Below, piece after piece: positions 1 through 10,902 of a stretch of DNA of 64,000 nucleotides. The first letter of the stretch is position 1. Each line of letters starts with the position of its first letter. The translations under genes and the position numbers were made by a program. The stretch comes from Boswellia sacra (Eukaryota > Streptophyta > Magnoliopsida > Sapindales > Burseraceae): NCBI GenBank assembly GCA_013180625.2, contig SNVD02009695.1, positions 331,353 to 395,352 of the forward strand, given 5' to 3'. The notes beneath the pieces were generated by a model. That model saw nothing but the letters and a program-made list of their open reading frames with translations. It was not told where the DNA came from and did no database searches.

Positions 1-159
1 TGAAAAACACCTTTTGCAGTTAAAAAGGCCATGCAAACTCAAAGTTTAACGGAAGTCTATCTTTAGAGAATAAAAATGATAGCATGCATTTATTAAAGGT
101 TTTGTTTAATTTGATGGATTTGCTTTTTATGAGTTGTGCTTTCATATTTTGTGTTGTCG

Positions 160-252
160 TATATGGAAGTGGAGGGGTTATTCAATTCGCTATCAGTGTT
201 CTGGAAGTAGTGGTCCTGCTCTTACTCTAGTTCATGGTTTTGGAGCTAACAG
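160..252 (+). pseudogene. alpha/beta-hydrolase exon, copy 1
   Basis: This 93-bp exon-like block reads WKWRGYSIRYQCSG followed by LTLVHGFGAN. That is the N-terminal strand and oxyanion-hole HGFG motif of plastid-type plant alpha/beta-hydrolases of the Arabidopsis At5g19850 type (identified from memory). It is followed by a donor, AACAG|GTCAAG, whose phase would let the next exon continue as S-D-H-W. Here the acceptor AG is mutated (TCG instead of TAG), so this copy is probably not spliced. No downstream hydrolase exon (nucleophile elbow, catalytic His) is visible before the next copy, so the unit is a fragment. Confidence 0.7.
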
Positions 253-1362
253 GTCAAGATTGTTGAAATTTCGCTTCTCATTAGCAGACAACTAATTGCT
301 ATAGGTATCTAATGCTGATTGCTCTATATTGTCATGCTTGGTTTGCGTTTGTGTTGTTGGAACTTGTACTCCTTTCCCTCTTTTGCTTGTGTAATGTAGG
401 ACTGGTATAGAAGTTGAATGAATTAATTCTAATCATGTATACTATTACCATTCTTCTTCAGTAATCCCTCTAACACTAGATGATGTTGTTAGAGTTTGTG
501 AAGACTTATGGTAGTTTGAAACCTTGAACATGGACTGACGTCATTCACTTGTAAATCTGCTTCTTAATAAGTAAATGTGTTGAAGTATCAATTAATTTGA
601 TTCTATAAACTGTTATGTTCCATAGCGAATTGCCTTCTGTACCATCTATAAGCATCTGTGGGGTTTTGGAATGCATATGGAGAGCTAATGAATCTGTATT
701 ATGGTTGTGAGGCTATTCATATTTGCATATTTGGTGAACTTGGTCATTGACAAATAAAAATGTTCCTGCTGATTTAGAAGCCATAGAATGAGACAGCAAG
801 TTGTGAATTCATTGCTTTATAAGGTTGCAACTGACGAATGAACTCTGGTTTGAGAATAAAAAACTCTAGTTTGTAAAACCTTTAAAAGAGTAGGTTTATT
901 ATAATAGTATCCCAAACCAATATGTACATATTTTCTGATAATTCGGATGTTATAAGTTACTGTTCTGTTTAAAATAAATTTGGAGCTTGAGACCTGCACT
1001 ACTTGCAAAGATATTTTCTTTTAATTTAGTGACGCATGTGTCTGTTAGTGAGGGTTGAGATGTAAAGTGGCCAGAGGCAAGGTGAAATGAACTATATATA
1101 TCTGAATTTCTTATTGCTAATTTTTTATTTATGATAATCTTTACACGGGAACCCTGATTTTATAATCGATTTTAGTTGTTTAAAAAACCCCAGTTTGTAA
1201 TTGAAGAACACCTTTTCCAGTTAAAAAGGCCATACTGAAACTCAAAGTTTAACGGAAGTCTATCTTTAGAGAATAAAAATGATAGCATGCATTTATTAAA
1301 GGTTTTGTTTAATTTGATGGATTTGCTTTTTGTGAGTTGTGATTTCATATTTTGTGTTGTAG

Positions 1363-1455
1363 TATATGGAAGTGGAGGGGTTATTCAATTCGCTATCAGT
1401 GTTCTGGAAGTAGTGGTCCTGCTCTTGTTCTAGTTCATGGTTTTGGAGCTAACAG
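1363..1455 (+). pseudogene. alpha/beta-hydrolase exon, copy 2
   Basis: Second copy of the 93-bp hydrolase exon, with the HGFGAN oxyanion-hole motif. It keeps an intact acceptor (TTGTGTTGTAG just upstream) and a GT donor after AACAG. Reading past the donor meets a stop, as expected for intron. The rest of the hydrolase is absent between the copies, so any transcript would repeat this exon without the catalytic core. Confidence 0.7.
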
Positions 1456-2565
1456 GTCAAGATCGTCGAAATTTCGCTTCTCATTAGTGGACAACTAATT
1501 GCTTTAGGTATCTAATGCTGATTGCTCTATATTGTCATGCTTGGTTTGCGTTTGTGTTGTTGGAACTTGTACTCCTTTCCCTCTTTTGCTTATGTAATGT
1601 AGGACTGGTATAGAAGTTGAATGAATTAATTCTAATCATGTATACTATTACCATTCTTCTTCAGTAATCCCTCTAACACTAGATGATGTTGTTAGAGTTT
1701 GTGAAGACTTATGGTAGTTTGAAACCTTGAACATGGACTGACGTCATTCACTTGTAAATCTGCTTCTTAATAAGTAAATGTGTTGAAGTATCAATTAATT
1801 TGATTCTATAAACTGTTATGTTCCATAGCGAATTGCCTTCTGTACCATCTATAAGCATCTGTGGGGTTTTGGAATGCACATGGAGAGCTAATGAATCTGT
1901 ATTATGGTTGTGAGGCTATTCATATTTGCATATTTGGTGAACTTGGTCATTGCCAAAAAAAATGTTCCTACTGATTTAGAAGCCATAGAATGAGACAGCA
2001 AGTTGTGAATTCATTGCTATTATAAGGTTGCAACTGACGAATGAACTCTGGTTTGAGAATAAAAAACTCTAGTTTGTAAAACCTTTAAAAGAGTAGGTTT
2101 ATTATAATAGTATCCCAAACCAATATGTACATATTTTCTGATAATTCGGATGTTATAAGTTACTGTTCTGTTTAAAATAAATTTGGAGCTTGAGACCTGC
2201 ACTACTTGAAAAGATATTTTCTTTTAATTTAGTGATGCATGTGTCTGTTAGTGAGGGTTGAGATGTAAAGTGGCCAGAGGCAAGGTGAAATGAACTATAT
2301 ATATCTACATTTCTGATTGCTAATTTTTGATTTATGATAATCTTTACAAGGGAACCCTGATTTTTTAATCGATTTTAGTTGTTTAAAAAACCCCAGTTTG
2401 TAATTGAAGAACACCTTTTGCAGTTAAAAAGGCCATGCTGAAACTCAAAGTTTAACGGAAGTTTATCTTTAGAGAATAAAAATGATAGCATGCATTTATT
2501 AAAGGTTTTGTTTAATTTGATGGATTTGCTTTTTTTGAGTTGTGATTTCATATTTTGTGTTGTAG

Positions 2566-2658
2566 TATATGGAAGTGGAGGGGTTATTCAATTTGCTATC
2601 AGTGTTCTGGAAGTAGTGGTCCTGCTCTTGTTCTAGTTCATGGTTTTGGAGCTAACAG
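2566..2658 (+). pseudogene. alpha/beta-hydrolase exon, copy 3
   Basis: Third copy of the same exon, with acceptor TGTAG and donor AACAG|GT both intact. The tandem unit breaks off at about 2825, and the sequence after it is not recognisably the following hydrolase exon. This copy is therefore also a detached fragment unless the gene resumes much further on, which I do not see. Confidence 0.68.
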
Positions 2659-2862
2659 GTCAAGATCGTCGAAATTTCGCTTCTCATTAGCGGACAACTA
2701 ATTGCTTTAGGTATCTAATGCTGATTGCTCTATATTGTCATGCTTGGTTTGCGTTTGTGTTATTGGAACTTGTACTCCTTTCCCTCTTTTGCTTGTGTAA
2801 TGTAGGACTAGTATATAAGTTGAATGTTGAAGCATTAGTAGCACAATATTTTCCCTGCTTGA

Positions 2863-3048
2863 GTGCAGAGTATTAGCCAATACAAAGTGGTAACAACTGT
2901 TGCTAGTTTCATTTATCCTCCCAGAACAGGCTACACCCATATTGAATTGAACCTGCAAGTGCCGTACTGGTTTAAGAACTCCATTTCTCAACTCTATCTC
3001 CGTAGACGTTTAGCGTGTGAAAACATTTCTCAGCACCAATGTAACTGA
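2863..3048 (+). other. Unrecognised exon-like open frame
   Basis: Just after the tandem duplication ends, an open frame of about 60 codons follows an acceptor-like run ending GAGTGCAG at 2865. It reads SISQYKVVTTVASFIYPP and continues through a basic tail to a TGA at 3046. Its base composition is more balanced than its surroundings, which favours a real or former exon. I do not recognise the protein. It could equally be a fragment of an old mobile element. Confidence 0.25.
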
Positions 3049-3250
3049 TACATTGCTTATTGTGGAATACCATAATAAGAGCATTATATGCTCCAACCTT
3101 TAATAAGCCTGTTTATTATGCTTTCAAATATCCTAGATAAAGCTTGTATTGGCTGCGACTATTTACTATTGGTATACAGTACTACCCACCTCAAATATGT
3201 TTAATGCACAGCTCTTGTTTTCCTAAAATTGTGCTCATTTGTATGTACAG

Positions 3251-3343
3251 TTTCAGAAGAGAAGATATTTTGGGTTATCTCTCAAGAAACCAAGTGCTGA
3301 AACTATAGACTACTTGAAAGCCAATAACTTACAGTCCTACTAA
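3251..3343 (+). other. Possible terminal exon, unknown protein
   Basis: A strong acceptor (TTTGTATGTACAG) is followed by an open 31-codon stretch reading FQKRRYFGLSLKKPSAETID, then YLKANNLQSY and a TAA. The composition looks coding, with Lys/Arg-rich and amphipathic character. I do not recognise the family. It may be the last exon of a plus-strand gene whose earlier exons lie to the left or were displaced by the tandem duplication. Confidence 0.3.
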
Positions 3344-4325
3344 CGCATATAAATTCTTATAAATCATGAATACTTTCATTTGAATGGAGACAAAGGTGCA
3401 GAAGGATGGAATAAAAATTTATGAAAACATATGTAGAGGTTAGTTATCTATAAGTAGTCTGTTGAATGATAAATGCCACTGAGACCACCTTATCTTTTAA
3501 GTGTACATATTGGATTAAGCACCTAATCTTACCAGAATGACTCGTGGTTAGAAAGCAATCTGTACCTTCCATGGTGGGTAGAAATCACTTTTTGAGCATC
3601 AGAAATTTTATTCTTCGAAAACACAGCACCTTTGACGTAACATATGACAATTGTATCATTTGTTATCACGTATAAAAACATTGATATATGCTGATGGATG
3701 GATGGACGTAACTCAATTCTGCATTAATGTTTCTGATTTTACATTCCAGAAAGTTTCAAATGACCTTTTCGGTGATTGTTACATCAACATTTTACTATAG
3801 AAAATGAAAGTAAGACTGTTTGATTGACTGCATATATATCTCCAGCAATGTTTGATTGACTGCATATATATATATATATCTCCAGTACAGTTTGCTCTCT
3901 TCAAGTAATTTTCTTTCTAAAGCTGGTCTAAGCTTTGTGTAGATATCATGTACACAATATAAAATCTTCTCTTTCTTGAGTTGTTTTATTTCTACGTGAC
4001 TCATGAAATTCTATTTAATCAAACTAATCATGAATCTCACTTAACTTCCATTAAAATAATACACTAAAGAGATTTCAATGCAAAATGCTAATCATCATTA
4101 GATTCCCTATAGTTAGATTTGTTGGGCCACCATAGGTTCATTAATTACTGATCTTGGGGAGATGAGAAACCAAGGCCAAAGACCACACAGTTGAATAAAA
4201 CTCACAAAACTTATATGGTTGCTACTGCTAGTGCTTGGTAGCTCTCAGCTGAGTTGACTCTTCTGCATGCTAAAACATCTCTTTTTCCTTTATTTATTCC
4301 TCTGAAATTTTGTGTATGAAAATTA
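3344..4325. other. Non-coding spacer with a short TA-rich direct repeat
   Basis: I see no gene. At 3818-3890 the words TGTTTGATTGACTGCATATA and CTCCAG occur twice in tandem, separated by an expanded TA run. The rest is AT-rich with no convincing open frame. Confidence 0.5.
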
Positions 4326-5313
4326 TATTACAGGTAAAGGTAATATAAAAGATAAAAGCAAAAAAAAAAAGGTTTTGCGACGAAATTTCGTAGGAGAATC
4401 ATACATTCTAAATCTTTCAGCGACAAACAAATCGTCACTATGTGCCACACGCAAAAACTCAAGCACCATTTAGTGAGGCAAACTTCGTAGCTAAAACACC
4501 CTTCTGCAACGACATTTTGTCTCAATAGATATACATTATAGTTCCCAAAGAGAGCAGAATTGTGGGAAAATATTAATAAAAATATCAATTCCATTTTAGG
4601 GAGGAAAACATTGTGTTGGGAACATCCTTCTGCGACGAAAGATTCTCGCCATAGTTTTAGATTCATGGCTATAGCGACAAATAAATTGTCGCAGAATGTC
4701 TTGAAACATGATTTTGCGACGAAAGTATTTGTAGCTGAAAATATAATCAAGTGAGGAAAATCATTGTAGCTGAAAATCTCTTCTGCTACGAAATATTGTC
4801 GCAAAATGATATTCAAAATCAGGAAACAACATTTTAGCGAGGAAAATAATTATAGCTGAAAAACTCTTCTACGACGAAATATTGTCGCAAAATGATATTC
4901 AAAATCAGGAAACAACATTTTAGCAAGGAAAATCATTATAGCTGAAAATCTCTTCTGCTACGAAATATTATCGCAAAATGATATTCAAAATTAGGAAACA
5001 ACATTTTAGCAAGGAAAATCATTGTAGCTGAAAATCTCTTCTGCTACGAAATATTGTCACAAAATGATATTCAAAATCAGGAAACAACATTTTAGCAAGG
5101 AAATACGTTGTAGCTAAAATATGTTTGTGCGACTAAATATCGTCGCAAAAAAGCTTTCAGCAACAACAATCATTTTCTCGCTTGGTTTTTCTGCGACGCG
5201 CCTTCTGCTTCGATGGTGCGATGAAATTTATTTCGTCGGTAAAATTTTTGCGACGATTTTTGGGCCTTCTGCGACAAAATATTTCGTCGCTGAAGGTGAT
5301 TTTTCATGTAGTG
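4326..5313. mobile_element. Non-autonomous CACTA-type DNA transposon
   Basis: The right end reads ATTTTTCATGTAGTG, the reverse complement of a classic CACTACATGAAAAAT terminus. The left end TATTACAGGTAAA is a decayed CACTACAGGAAAA-like terminus. Possible 3-bp target duplications are TTA (left) and TCA (right), which match imperfectly. The interior is packed with GCGACGAAAT and TTTCGTCGC words in both orientations, typical of the subterminal transposase-binding repeats of CACTA elements. It includes an 86-bp tandem array. There is no transposase ORF. The open frames here (such as 4328-4816, minus) merely track the repeats. Confidence 0.8.
4750..5105. repeat. 86-bp tandem array inside the CACTA element
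   Basis: The word AAAATGATATTCAAAAT starts at 4803, 4889, 4975 and 5061, an exact 86-bp spacing. Each unit carries one GTAGCTGAAAA or TAGCTGAAAA word and one CTACGAAATATTGTCGC-like site. About four copies are present with few substitutions. Confidence 0.9.
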
Positions 5314-6530
5314 TCATAACTTAGTCGTAGAGCTGGTAAAGCATCATTTTCATTTTGCTCTAATTTCCAATTCTCATTATCCCTCACATGATTCCAATCA
5401 CGCTCATTTGGGGAATAAAGTAGGCTTCCTAATGTTTTTGACAGCCCCAAATTTTTCACCAATTTCCTTTGCAATTTTTTAAGAGGTTTGGACATTGTGT
5501 CTCTTGCCCTTCTTTAAATGCATATTTCAAAAACAAAGAGAAACAATTCTCATATGAAAGACCTTCTAATTTGTACCCATATTTAAAATCTTTCTTTGTG
5601 CCCATAATCGAGACAACACAGTTGCTACGTGTAGTTAACAATATGTTACTTCCACTAGCACCTCCTAACAATAAAGTTTTGAATTCATCCCATACTTTAA
5701 AACCCTCACTCCAAACTTCATCCATAACAAATAAATATCTTTTGCTAACCAAAGTATTTTGCATGACCTTTCGTAACTGTTCTACTTCAAAGTTGCTACA
5801 ATTTTCACTACTTGTAGATTTAAGAATTTTGGCAATCAATTGTTTTAAATCAAAGTCTACGGAGACACATCTCAAAATTTTTAATTCGAAATGATTTTGC
5901 CTCCTTCCATCATTATACACCAATTTTGCAAGTGCAGTTTCTCCAAGTCCACCGAGTCCCACAACAGGAATGACAGATATTATTTCACCACTACTTGAGT
6001 GCATTAACAATTTCAAGATCTCTTCCTTATCCTCATCTCTACCAATAATGTCTGAAGCAACCACAAAAGAGTGGGCCATTTCCCTCTCCCTGTAAGATCA
6101 AATTCAGCCTTGAAGGTTGCAATCTCATCAAACCTTTCTCTAATTTCTTTGATTTTATAATCCATCCTAAAACGGAAAGCAAGTGGATTATTTGAGCGTG
6201 AAAGCGTTCTTTATACCTCTCTTCCAATGCTCAGTTGATTAGTGACTTGCCTTCTTAAAGCTTAAACCTCGAACTCATCAGGTACATCCTCTGCATCACA
6301 ACATGCATCCTTGAGCTTCGACAACCAGTCTCTTAACTCCTGACTGTGGATCTGTTGTTCTTTCGCATCCAATAGCATAGCTTTGACAGTGTATAAGATC
6401 TCCTCCAGCTTTGTTAGATCAGCTTCGACTCCCCAAGCCGAGCAAACTTCCTAATAAGCTAGCTTACACAACTTTTCAGCAAGGGATAATTTTGACTCAA
6501 AACCCGCTGTTTTGAAAACGGAAATCCCAA
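5314..6530 (-). pseudogene. CC-NBS-LRR resistance-gene analogue, truncated
   Basis: Read on the minus strand, this is the N-terminal half of a CC-type (RGA-like) immune receptor. An Rx-type coiled coil (6260-6520) includes LRDWLSKLKDACCDAEDV. Then comes NB-ARC: a P-loop written GLGGLGETALAK, where the nucleotide-binding Lys is Glu; kinase-2 LFVMDEVW; RNBS-B NILLTTRS; a degraded GLPL region; and finally ALRLSYD at about 5325. Breaks include a stop in the coiled coil (AY*EVC, near 6450), a frameshift near 6080 just before AHSFVVAS, and another near 5490. The reading ends at RLSYD, precisely where the CACTA element begins, so the ARC2 end and all LRRs are missing. No start codon is evident upstream. 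Confidence 0.88.
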
Positions 6531-6669
6531 CTACGTAACGGTAAAATGGTAATCATACAATATTAATGTTAACAAAATAGTATATAGTAATGATTAAACC
6601 AGCTCAACTAAAAAAATCTTGATTAAAAATTAAAACATATTAATTGTAATTTAAATAATAATTAAAAAT

Positions 6670-6850
6670 AACTCTACCACCACCTCCAAACACCACTCAC
6701 TAATTCATCCTTTGACTCTCCAGTCTGCTCAACACTCACCAAATCATCCTCATCATCTGACTCCACCAATCTTGTAGCCACCCCGAACACTTTCTCCAAT
6801 TCACTCCTCTCTATCCCCTCCCACTCTTTATCCTCACAATTACCAGTTCA
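6670..6850 (-). pseudogene. Fragment resembling an acyl-CoA-binding domain protein
   Basis: On the minus strand, a short conceptual peptide EDKEWEGIERSELEKVFG continues with VATRLVESDDEDD. The W-E-G-I-E-R-S-E-L-E-K/R-x-F pattern is what I remember from the segment just before the ACB domain in plant acyl-CoA-binding proteins of the ACBP3 type. The ligand-binding four-helix part does not follow, and the frame closes in AT-rich DNA. It is too short to function. The assignment rests on one motif. Confidence 0.4.
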
Positions 6851-6889
6851 ACCTTTGCTGGAATTTCTTCTACCAACCACTCTTCACGA

Positions 6890-9800
6890 TACAACTGGCC
6901 CTTAGCTGCACAGGTGAATCGTGCATAAAACTATAGGCTGGAAACTATTATCTAACTATTGTCTTTCTCATGAAACAAACTTGAAGATAATTCAATAAAC
7001 TTCAATTACAATAGCTAATAAAAATTTTCTAACGTATCTATTACAACCTTAATGATAATATTAAATATGTCCTTGCATCATCACGTGGCATTATCTTGAG
7101 ACTTGCTAACTGGATCACACTTTACTTTCACCTGAGGGGAAAGGTTTTAAAAAGAAAAAGAAGGTTAGTATTAACTCAGTGAGTGGGGTTAGGGATATAT
7201 TTTTAAATTAATCTAAAAAAATATATTATAAAATAAATCTTTTCTCTATTGAAAAATCTTCATAAAAGCTTCTAATAGTTGGGATAGGATAGAAGAACAT
7301 ATCATCTAATACTTTATAAAACTTTAGAATAAATAACTACCGATTGAATAAGTTCATCAAAATACTTCTTCTTGTTGTCTATACCTAAAAACAATAAAAT
7401 AATGCATATTTGAATCATATAAAAAAAATACTCTTTATAAATCATGCTAAAACATTTGTTTAAATGCTATTTGAAACAAAAGATATAACTTACAGTGAAA
7501 TCTTCTCTTAAAAAAAAAACTTATGTAACTCATGAAAAGAATTAAGCTTTACTTTTCATAGGACTACAAAGTAATGAGGCTGCTAACAATGCATAAACTA
7601 TCATCATAAAATTGTTTCTACAAATTAATTTATGAAAATTTATACATATTTGCTAAATATGCTTATTTTCTAAACTCCTTTTTTCCTTAATTCATATAAA
7701 AAAAACACATGCTGGTATACTGAACAAGTACCATAGAAGCTGTCTGATCATATCCAGTGAGATCTAACACCGCACAAGTCTATCCGAAACTCCTCATACT
7801 TGGTGAGATCCAACATCACATAGGTAAAGCTATCTGTACCTAGCGAAATCTAACATCGCACAAGCCTATTAAACTGGTCATACGCATGCACAGAGCAGCC
7901 CCCAAAGGACTAAAGCACCTAGATCAGAAGGCCCAAAGCCTCTATATGTGTCCAAACGGGCCCTAAAGGCTTCTATCTGTATAACTATTTATCTAAATCT
8001 GCTGTCTCACTATCTAATGAGCTGGGTAATAGCTTAGTATGATATAACTAAACTTTCTTATTTTTGCTAAAACTGATTTCTTTTTAAAATTGCTTCATAT
8101 GATAAACCCTTACTTTTCATGCAAATTTATCAAAATCTTAAAAATTTATGTAAGTTGAAGTTGAAAATATTTGAATTCTTTGTCATCCATGATAAATCTC
8201 TAAAACAGTAATTTCAAATACTTTTAAGAAATCTTTAAATGAAATTGTCTATAAAAACTTTAAATATCATGCTTTAGCACTTTCTCTAAAATCGTAAAAT
8301 ATATCTTTTTTATAAACTAGAAAGCATTGTAAATATAAAATCTTAATTTTTCCTTTTGAAATGTCATATCTTTATTCAAAACTATTTCTGAAACTAAAAA
8401 TCAGGTATGGAACTATTTTGAAAACTAGCTTTGAAATATTTTAATAATTGAAAGCAAGCATAGTAAATGGGGCCATATATCTTCTAGAAATACTATAGAA
8501 AACTGACTTGAATACTTCTAAGTTCACTAAAATTGTTAGTAATTCCATACGATGGTAAATAAACATCACTAAGTAAATACTAAATATGTTTCTTAGTTTA
8601 TCTAGAAAAATAAATCTTCTAATCTCTCTAAAACTTTCTAACATATCCATAAAAATAGCATTGAGAGAAATCATTATAACCCATAAAATAAAATACTTTT
8701 GAACTCACAAATTTGATTGCACAAACTCAGTTAGCTCGTAATATATTCCAAGGTTAATGTCCCACCTAGCTAGCCATCTCCTTTAACATAGAATTAAATC
8801 CTTCCTTGTTTGTACATCACAAAAGAACTCGTCACATCATATTTAATTCATAATCAACTTGGATGCTTAAGATTCCCAATACCCAACTTCATATCTCAGT
8901 CTAATCAATGTCAATTAACTGCATTTTCGAACTTCCTAAACTAAGCAATTCTAGTACTCCAACTTTTAATAAATTATTGAGTCATCTAAATGGTCTAAGA
9001 TTTTATAAAGACCTTCTACACATACATATCTAACATCATATAAAATTTCATAATATTATAAGTTCATTAGATACCTCAAAATCTTCATGTTTCTAGATAC
9101 AATAATTCTGTATATCAGTTTCGAAAATTGACCTCTCTCTTTTCCAAAATGCATAACAATTTGTGGCTAATTCTAAAATTACAAAACTCTTGTGATTTAA
9201 ACTAGACATGAATACAAACGAATCTACAAAATTTCATGATTTCATGAGACCTATAGTTACCTCAAATAATTTTCCCAAAATAGACCTCTTGCACAGAACT
9301 GAAAATTCCAATACAAAAAAATTCAAAAATTCATATAAAATTCTATACTCAACATTTTTCAGTAAAACATATTTTAATCAAACCTTTGAGATGTCTATTT
9401 TAACATATGTAAAACTTGAGATCAAAATCAAAGCCAATTAATTGCAAAAATTTTCTGAAATGTTACTGTTCATAGCAACACTAAATTTTCATCACCATCA
9501 TTAACACTTAACGCTTCTTCAAACAAAATCCATAAAAAACAAGAGGAATGTGAAATTCCTTGAATGAAACTTCCAATTTCACCATTGTTCTTCCTTCTCT
9601 CTCCAGCTTCTCTCTCTAGAAACACTAAAACATAAAACCATTCCTACTATTTCAATTCCCTTGAATGAAATAACAAAAAAAAAATAATTCTATCTAGTTT
9701 AGAAATTGAGAAAGTTACCTAGTTTCCCTCTTGAAATAGGCCCTTTTTTAGCATTTTCACCAATTTTCCTCCCTCTCTCAACTCTCGATTTGCCCTTTCC

Positions 9801-9960
9801 CTTCTCTAGATTTTTTTTTTTTTCCTTTCATTTGCATATATAATTCTAAAAGGGGATGAGCTTCATTTAATAACGAAAGGTGTTTGGGCTTTGTTAACAA
9901 AATCAATTATGTTGGGCTATTAACTTAACTAAAACTCATGGGCTTAACACTTCATCCTCA
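6890..9960 (-). mobile_element. Probable old antisense Ty3/gypsy LTR (solo or remnant)
   Basis: The reverse strand at 7120-7190 shows CACTCACTGAGTT followed by CCCTCAGGTGAAAG. These are the same ordered landmarks found near the 3' end of the intact gypsy LTR in this window (CTGAGTTTTACTCACTAAG...CCTCAGGTGATCAG at 13,276-13,319). Its likely 5' end (reverse of about 9951-9960) reads TGTTAAGCCCATGAG. Between them the DNA is AT-rich with no pol sequence, and reading frames are short and shadow-like. I could not find matching target duplications, so both boundaries are approximate. Confidence 0.45.
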
Positions 9961-10074
9961 TCAATGCCACTTAGCAAAGCTTCCACCAATCTCACACTAG
10001 ATGCCACCGAGATCAGCATCCTTTGCTAGAATTCTTTCCCACCTCCTCCAAGGCAACCCACCTAGCAAAGCAAT

Positions 10075-10335
10075 AACCAAATCACAAATCACAAATCAAT
10101 CCCAATGATAATGAAAATCACCAAATTACAAAACCACAAGCAAATTACAAATCAAGATCCAAATTACAAAACCACAAGCAAATTACAAATGAAAATCACC
10201 AAATTAAAAAAATCACAAGCAAATTGCAAATAAAAATCAACAAATTACAAAACCACAAGCAAATTACAAAGCTAATACAATGAAAATCACAAATCAATCC
10301 CCATTATCCAAATTACAAATCCAATACAATGAAGT
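10075..10335. repeat. Minisatellite of CAAATTACAAA / ACCACAAG words
   Basis: The words CAAATTACAAA, AAACCACAAGCAAATTACAA and ATGAAAATCACCAAATTA recur irregularly about six times over 260 bp. The unit is variable, roughly 20-45 bp. There is no coding content. Confidence 0.75.
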
Positions 10336-10897
10336 AGTGAACAGCTAATCTCTGATAAAGATCACCGATAAAGACCCTTGGGTTTTGATGTGCAACTGCC
10401 GCTGAAACTTTTGGAAGGGGTGATGATGGCAGACTCGTGATGGTGGAGAACGGTGATTGATGGTGGAAACGATTCGGATTTTATGGGTTTTGAAGGGGTT
10501 ACAACGGGTTTTGGGGGTTGATGATCAAGGAAAAGTTGTAGAGAAAGACCCAATTTATGAGTTGGTGGTGGGGGTGAGATGCCGCCTGTTATCATCGATG
10601 AACAATAACAGCAGAGAGAGGGAAGAGAGGGAAAAGAGGAGAGATAGAGGAGTTTTTGAATTTATACTATTAAATTATTATAATAAATAAGAATATAAGA
10701 GTGAGATGGTATTAAAGTCATTACAGTCATATTTTAATATGAGATTATGATTATACCCCTAATTCTATTGGGATTTCCGTTAACAGACAAACCGCACGAG
10801 GCAAAAAAGACTATTTTTGAAATAGCAGTTTCTGTATTAAAAATAAGGCCTAACCTTGGGAGGCAAATAGTCATTATCCCTTTCGACAATAGAAGGA
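10336..10897. other. Unassigned spacer, older insertion target
   Basis: This is a moderately GC-rich patch (10,370-10,640) with purine-rich runs, then AT-rich DNA up to the gypsy insertion. Overlapping 77-codon frames on both strands mirror each other and match nothing I know. The DNA resumes at 21,061 on the other side of the retrotransposon. Confidence 0.4.
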
Positions 10898-10902
10898 AAG
10901 AG
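10898..10902. repeat. Target-site duplication AAGAG (left)
   Basis: The five bases AAGAG immediately before the 5' LTR are repeated at 21,056-21,060 immediately after the 3' LTR. Five base pairs is the usual duplication for Ty3/gypsy integrases. Confidence 0.93.

Larger units (their letters stand above)
1..2825. repeat. Tandem duplication, about 1.2-kb unit, 2.35 copies
   Basis: The stretch at 1-1201 recurs almost base for base at 1202-2404 and again, truncated, at 2405-2825. Landmarks recurring at the same spacing include AACACCTTTTGCAGTTAAAA (near 6, 1208 and 2411) and the exon block starting at 160, 1363 and 2566. Differences are scattered substitutions and one- or two-base indels, so the duplication is fairly recent. 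Copy 3 stops matching copies 1 and 2 at about 2826. The repeat runs off the left edge, so more copies may exist. It looks like unequal-crossover amplification of one intron-exon-intron segment of a hydrolase gene. Confidence 0.93.

Noticed and set aside
817..2202. Repeated 60-63-codon minus-strand frames
   Set aside because: The same non-coding intron-like sequence repeated by the 1.2-kb tandem duplication. No start context or homology recognised.
4328..4816. 162-codon minus-strand open frame
   Set aside because: It lies wholly inside the CACTA subterminal repeats and reads as a repeating FVAEG.../LLRNFVA pattern generated by the GCGACGAAAT words. No known domain.
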